Assembly (NCBI GenBank): GCA_964514665.1
Contig: CAZESH010000181.1
Location: forward strand, 1 to 8,687
Reading direction: 5' to 3'
Source: CAZESH01 sp964514665
GTDB taxonomy: Bacteria; Bacillota; Bacilli; Paenibacillales; KCTC-25726
Length of the DNA: 8,687 nt
Positions 6,322 to 8,687 of the stretch are shown in pieces. Numbering within the stretch: position 1 is the first letter of the stretch; each line of letters opens with the position of its first letter. A model generated the notes under the pieces. It worked only from the letters and a program-made list of their open reading frames with translations, was not told where the DNA came from and made no database searches. A program made the translations under genes and the position numbers.

Positions 6322-6951
6322 CTAAGTTTCTGGCAACTCTTCTTTTCGCAACAATAAAGATTGAAAATGAGGTACTCCCTCGCCCATGGAAACCGTATGA
6401 AAGTTTTCCACTTTGAAGCGTCGTTGCACTACTTCCAGAATCGCATCATCCTCAAACATGGAGAAGAAGCGTTTGGGCTCATAAGGATCGTTTTCCCAAA
6501 TGCCTTCCGAATCCTGTCCACCGTATACGCCGTAGAAAAACAGTCCTCCCGGCTTCAGCACTTTGTCAACTTGGCCCAACACTGAATCCAGCTTGGCTTT
6601 CGGTACATGAAGCAGACAATTCAGGGCATAAACCGCATCAAAACTTTCGGGCTCAAAATCAAGATTGTAAAAATCCATACAAAACGCGTTCAGTCCCTTG
6701 TCCTTGCATAGCCTGACCATTTCTTCCGAAAGATCGACACTAGTGACGTTAAACCCCTTCTGTTGGAAATATGAACTGTCACGGCCGGTACCTGCGCCTA
6801 TTTCAAGCAAGGCCAGGCATTCCTCTCGGAGCAGCCGCTCGAGAAATCGCTCGCGTTCCTTGAACTTCCAAGGTTCGAGTTGGGATTGATCGCGATGTTC
6901 GGCGAAGTTGTTGTAGGCTTGTTTTAATATAGATTTTTCATTGGATGACAA
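6322..6951 (-). CDS. Class I SAM-dependent methyltransferase, substrate unknown
   Basis: This is a Rossmann-fold methyltransferase of about 209 residues. It has LLEIGAGTGRDSSYF (motif I, SAM-binding), VTSVDLSEEMV (motif II acidic residue) and FDAVYALNCLLHVP followed by LKPGGLFFYGVYGG (post-motifs). It lacks the DPPY or PCQ motifs of DNA base methyltransferases, so a small-molecule, protein or RNA substrate is more likely than DNA. I prefer the TTG at 6951 because AGAGGTG lies six bases upstream. The GTG at 6960 overlaps that ribosome site and would add three residues. The SD overlaps the stop codon of the Mrr gene, suggesting translational coupling, and the helicase follows within about 20 bases. 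The operon position ties it to the nuclease and helicase, but its role there is not evident. Confidence 0.85.
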   Translation of the reverse strand: MSSNEKSILKQAYNNFAEHRDQSQLEPWKFKERERFLERLLREECLALLEIGAGTGRDSSYFQQKGFNVTSVDLSEEMVRLCKDKGLNAFCMDFYNLDFEPESFDAVYALNCLLHVPKAKLDSVLGQVDKVLKPGGLFFYGVYGGQDSEGIWENDPYEPKRFFSMFEDDAILEVVQRRFKVENFHTVSMGEGVPHFQSLLLRKEELPET

Positions 6952-6962
6952 TCGAGACACCT

Positions 6963-7703
6963 CTAATCAGTTGGTTCAATGTTCAATTGGCGAGTAAATC
7001 TGCATTTGGGAAATCGGCTGCAACCATAAAACGGCCCTCTTGGCCCTTTTCGCAGCACCATATCACTGCCGCAGCGGTCGCATTTCTTTTCGTTATGAGG
7101 CGTTGATTCGATTATGTTCTTTGGCGAGGGAGCTTTATTGCCCTGCATGTTTAATATCATTTCTATCAAGTCGTCTCGAGCAATTAATTTGACATTATTC
7201 GAGAGAGCGAGAGTGATTGCCGGCTCTGTAAATCGGCTATTCGTAACCACCCAAGCTTCCTGAGCATGATAATGGTTAATTGCCGCAACCGCCTGCTGAA
7301 CCGCATCAATGCCGACAGAATTGCTGTATCGCTTGGCTTGCACGACGATTGTCTTCTCATTCTTTTTCAAAACAAGGTCGGCGCCATAATCCCCGATAGC
7401 TTGAGTTACGGTAACTTTATAGCCTTGGAAAGCAAACAGGTGTTTCAAATATTTCTCAAACTGGAAGCCGTTCATCTGGTCTATATCTGCAATACCTGAT
7501 TGTTTCAATTTTTCTTGTCGCTGCCTAACTCTCATAAAGAGAATGATCACAAGCACAATAAAAGCGGCAACTCCAGTAATTATGGAAGCAGACAAGGACT
7601 TCGTCAGAAAATAGACTAACAAAAATGGAACAAAAAACACAAGTGCAACCAGAGCATTTAAAAATTCTTCCTCTTGTTTGGCCTTGCTTTTTCTTCTAGC
7701 CAT
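6963..7703 (-). CDS. Membrane-anchored Mrr-type restriction endonuclease with C4 zinc ribbon
   Basis: This is a predicted PD-(D/E)xK nuclease. From the ATG at 7703 (SD GGGGAGG) it has 246 residues. Two hydrophobic segments (about 16-33 and 38-57) should hold it in the membrane, with the rest in the cytoplasm. The Mrr-like core (about 78-190) shows FEKYLKHLFAFQGY, GADLVL with Asp109, and VVQAKRY with Gln122 and Lys124 as the catalytic triad. Residues 208-234 form a topoisomerase-type zinc ribbon (Cys208, Cys211, Cys228, Cys234). This TM-Mrr-zinc layout is widespread in Firmicutes. Mrr relatives cut modified DNA, but the specificity of this one cannot be read. The frame is open upstream to 7880, but that stretch has no ribosome site and I exclude it. 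The gene heads the tight operon with the methyltransferase and helicase. Positions 7704-7848 hold no recognised gene. Confidence 0.9.
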   Translation of the reverse strand: MARRKSKAKQEEEFLNALVALVFFVPFLLVYFLTKSLSASIITGVAAFIVLVIILFMRVRQRQEKLKQSGIADIDQMNGFQFEKYLKHLFAFQGYKVTVTQAIGDYGADLVLKKNEKTIVVQAKRYSNSVGIDAVQQAVAAINHYHAQEAWVVTNSRFTEPAITLALSNNVKLIARDDLIEMILNMQGNKAPSPKNIIESTPHNEKKCDRCGSDMVLRKGPRGPFYGCSRFPKCRFTRQLNIEPTD

Positions 7704-7848
7704 AAAACCTCCCCATTCATCCCTCATTATGTAAAATTCGACAATAAAGGAATTTATCCTGCTGCTCTGTTTGGAATAGACGGGGGTTGGATCGCCGTAA
7801 GGTATTGAATCAATTTGATTTTTAATGGCCAAAATGCTAATACGATCC

Positions 7849-8166
7849 TTACTCCAAAATAATTGAAATCCAATACTCATCTCCCATCATTAATTCAATA
7901 TGAGAAACCTTGTAATGCAAAGAATCAAAAGCTATCGAATTGACATTTCGCAAAACTTGAATAAAACTAGCTGGATTTTTTATTTTGCTCTCAAGAATTT
8001 GATCATCCGGAAACTCCCAGCGAACTTTAATGGTGCCATTGTTGAAGTTTATTTTTGAACTCGGCAGATTTTTATCATGATGTCGCGATTTGAATTCAAG
8101 TATACAGGCGATTAAAAAAACAAAAATACCGAAAAGTATGTACCCAGGGGAGAAATCGACGATCAT
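7849..8166 (-). CDS. Small single-pass membrane protein of unknown function
   Basis: This 105-residue protein has a strong SD (GGAGG, seven bases before the ATG at 8166). Residues 7-24 (PGYILFGIFVFLIACILE) form one membrane segment, followed by a basic stretch (KSRHHDK) that suggests a cytoplasmic C-terminal domain of about 75 residues. That domain alternates short beta strands (TIKVRWEF, KVSHIELMM, YWISIILE) and I do not recognise it. It lies 145 bases upstream of the Mrr nuclease on the same strand with no terminator between them, so the two may be co-transcribed. Both are predicted membrane proteins, which fits but does not prove a shared complex. Confidence 0.75.
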   Translation of the reverse strand: MIVDFSPGYILFGIFVFLIACILEFKSRHHDKNLPSSKINFNNGTIKVRWEFPDDQILESKIKNPASFIQVLRNVNSIAFDSLHYKVSHIELMMGDEYWISIILE

Positions 8167-8208
8167 GATACGACCTCCAAAATAACATTGTAATTCGATT
8201 ACTTGTTA

Positions 8209-8237
8209 ATTTTATCATATTAAAATGTTAATTTAAA
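8209..8237 (-). promoter_or_regulatory. Possible promoter for the membrane-protein gene
   Basis: On the minus strand TTTAAA (8232-8237), a 17-bp spacer and TAAAAT (8209-8214) lie upstream of the ATG at 8166. The region is very AT-rich, so the match is only suggestive. It sits in the divergent gap shared with the regulator at 8314. Confidence 0.4.
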
Positions 8238-8254
8238 CCATTTTGTTGAATACT

Positions 8255-8268
8255 TTATCTGTTATCTG
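8255..8268. repeat. Tandem heptamer TTATCTG x2 in the divergent promoter region
   Basis: Two perfect adjacent copies of TTATCTG lie between the divergent membrane-protein and regulator genes, about 46 bases before the regulator start. They could be a binding site for the XRE protein. No symmetrical C-box was seen, so this is only a candidate. Confidence 0.3.
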
Positions 8269-8313
8269 CAGAGTGAACAATTTGATAATGGTTAAAAAAG
8301 GAGTCAACCCAAC

Positions 8314-8568
8314 TTGGAAAATGATTCTATAGCGATAAAACAGATAATAGGTAAATTGATAAAATCTCAAAGATTGAAGAAGGGACTAAGTCAGGAAGAC
8401 TTGGCTTTTTCTTGCAATGTTGACCGATCTTATATTTCGATGCTTGAGCGGGGATTAAACGAACCATCTATAAGCAAGATTTTTGATCTTTGTAAGGGGC
8501 TAAGTATTCATCCGTCAGATTTTATAAAAATGGTGGAACTTGAATATAAAGAGAGGTACGAACAATGA
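8314..8568 (+). CDS. XRE-family HTH regulator, resembling restriction-modification controller proteins
   Basis: This 84-residue protein is almost entirely one Cro/C1-type helix-turn-helix domain (about residues 10-70). The core is LSQEDLAFSCNVDRSYISMLERG (25-47 in part), followed by PSISKIFDLCKGLSIHPSDF. Size and sequence resemble controller (C) proteins of restriction-modification systems, but the same fold occurs in many solitary regulators. The TTG start has a good SD (AAAGGAG, ten bases upstream). It is divergent from the membrane-protein/Mrr operon, so control of that operon is a reasonable inference. Its stop codon overlaps the ATG of a 31-codon ORF. Confidence 0.9.
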   Translation: MENDSIAIKQIIGKLIKSQRLKKGLSQEDLAFSCNVDRSYISMLERGLNEPSISKIFDLCKGLSIHPSDFIKMVELEYKERYEQ

Positions 8569-8660
8569 ATCCTGTGATAAACGAGAAGATGTTCATGATA
8601 TTTTCGATCCAGAAAGCGAATTTACTAAGAGCACTGGCACATGGTGACTTCACGGAATAG
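8565..8660 (+). CDS. Short ORF translationally coupled to the XRE regulator
   Basis: The start overlaps the regulator's stop (ATGA) and has an SD (GAGAGG) eight bases upstream. It encodes 31 residues (MNPVINEKMFMIFSIQKANL…) ending …HGDFTE before TAG. The arrangement favours real translation, but the peptide is short and unrecognised. It could instead be the N-terminal remnant of a longer gene. Positions 8661-8687 show nothing further. Confidence 0.45.
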   Translation: MNPVINEKMFMIFSIQKANLLRALAHGDFTE

Positions 8661-8687
8661 TTAGAATTCTAGGTCGCTGGAATGACT

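Noticed and set aside
7704..7880. In-frame 59-codon upstream extension of the Mrr nuclease
   Set aside because: The strong SD and ATG at 7703 directly precede the usual N-terminus of this family. The extension has no ribosome site and overlaps the preceding gene.
1..8687. CRISPR array, tRNA/rRNA genes, transposase or integrase
   Set aside because: No regularly spaced repeats, no tRNA-like or rRNA-like stretches and no transposase or recombinase motifs were seen on either strand.

Overview
The window suggests a Firmicutes bacterium, probably of the order Bacillales. Gene starts carry strong GGAGG-type Shine-Dalgarno (SD) sites, TTG starts are frequent, base composition is moderate to low GC, and the protein families fit. 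The genus cannot be named from this sequence. Most of the window is a defence-type accessory region, read almost entirely from the minus strand.

Positions 1-265 hold the 3' end of an unrecognised plus-strand gene, which converges on a rho-independent terminator that ends the minus-strand cassette to its right. Positions about 200-3400 are a complete EcoRII/Dcm-type restriction-modification-repair cassette. In transcription order it holds an EcoRII-like restriction enzyme with B3-like effector and catalytic domains, an internal terminator, a Vsr mismatch endonuclease, an unrecognised 62-residue ORF overlapping vsr, and a Dcm-like cytosine-C5 methyltransferase. The methyltransferase has its own promoter and an unusual ribbon-helix-helix-like N-terminus. 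CCWGG is the predicted target, from the enzyme and target-recognition sequences. The methyltransferase protects the DNA, the endonuclease cuts unmodified DNA, and Vsr repairs the T:G mismatches that follow deamination of 5-methylcytosine.

The right edge of the cassette (about 3380-3400) lies inside a retropepsin-like gene cut off two residues after its catalytic DTGS. The intact upstream partner of that gene, an 87-codon ORF with a clear promoter, remains at 3498-3761. The cassette therefore looks like an insertion into a resident two-gene operon.

Positions 3876-7703 form a tight minus-strand operon: a membrane-anchored Mrr-type nuclease with a C4 zinc ribbon, a class I SAM-dependent methyltransferase, and a PLD-nuclease/SF2-helicase fusion. 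The helicase reading frame stops at 4010, but its apparent conserved tail continues in another frame to 3876, which points to a one-base deletion or sequencing error. A small one-pass membrane protein (7849-8166) precedes the operon. It is divergent from an XRE-family regulator (8314-8568), which is followed by a translationally coupled 31-residue ORF near the window end. The Mrr-methyltransferase-helicase set is a candidate second defence module, but that role is inferred from context only.
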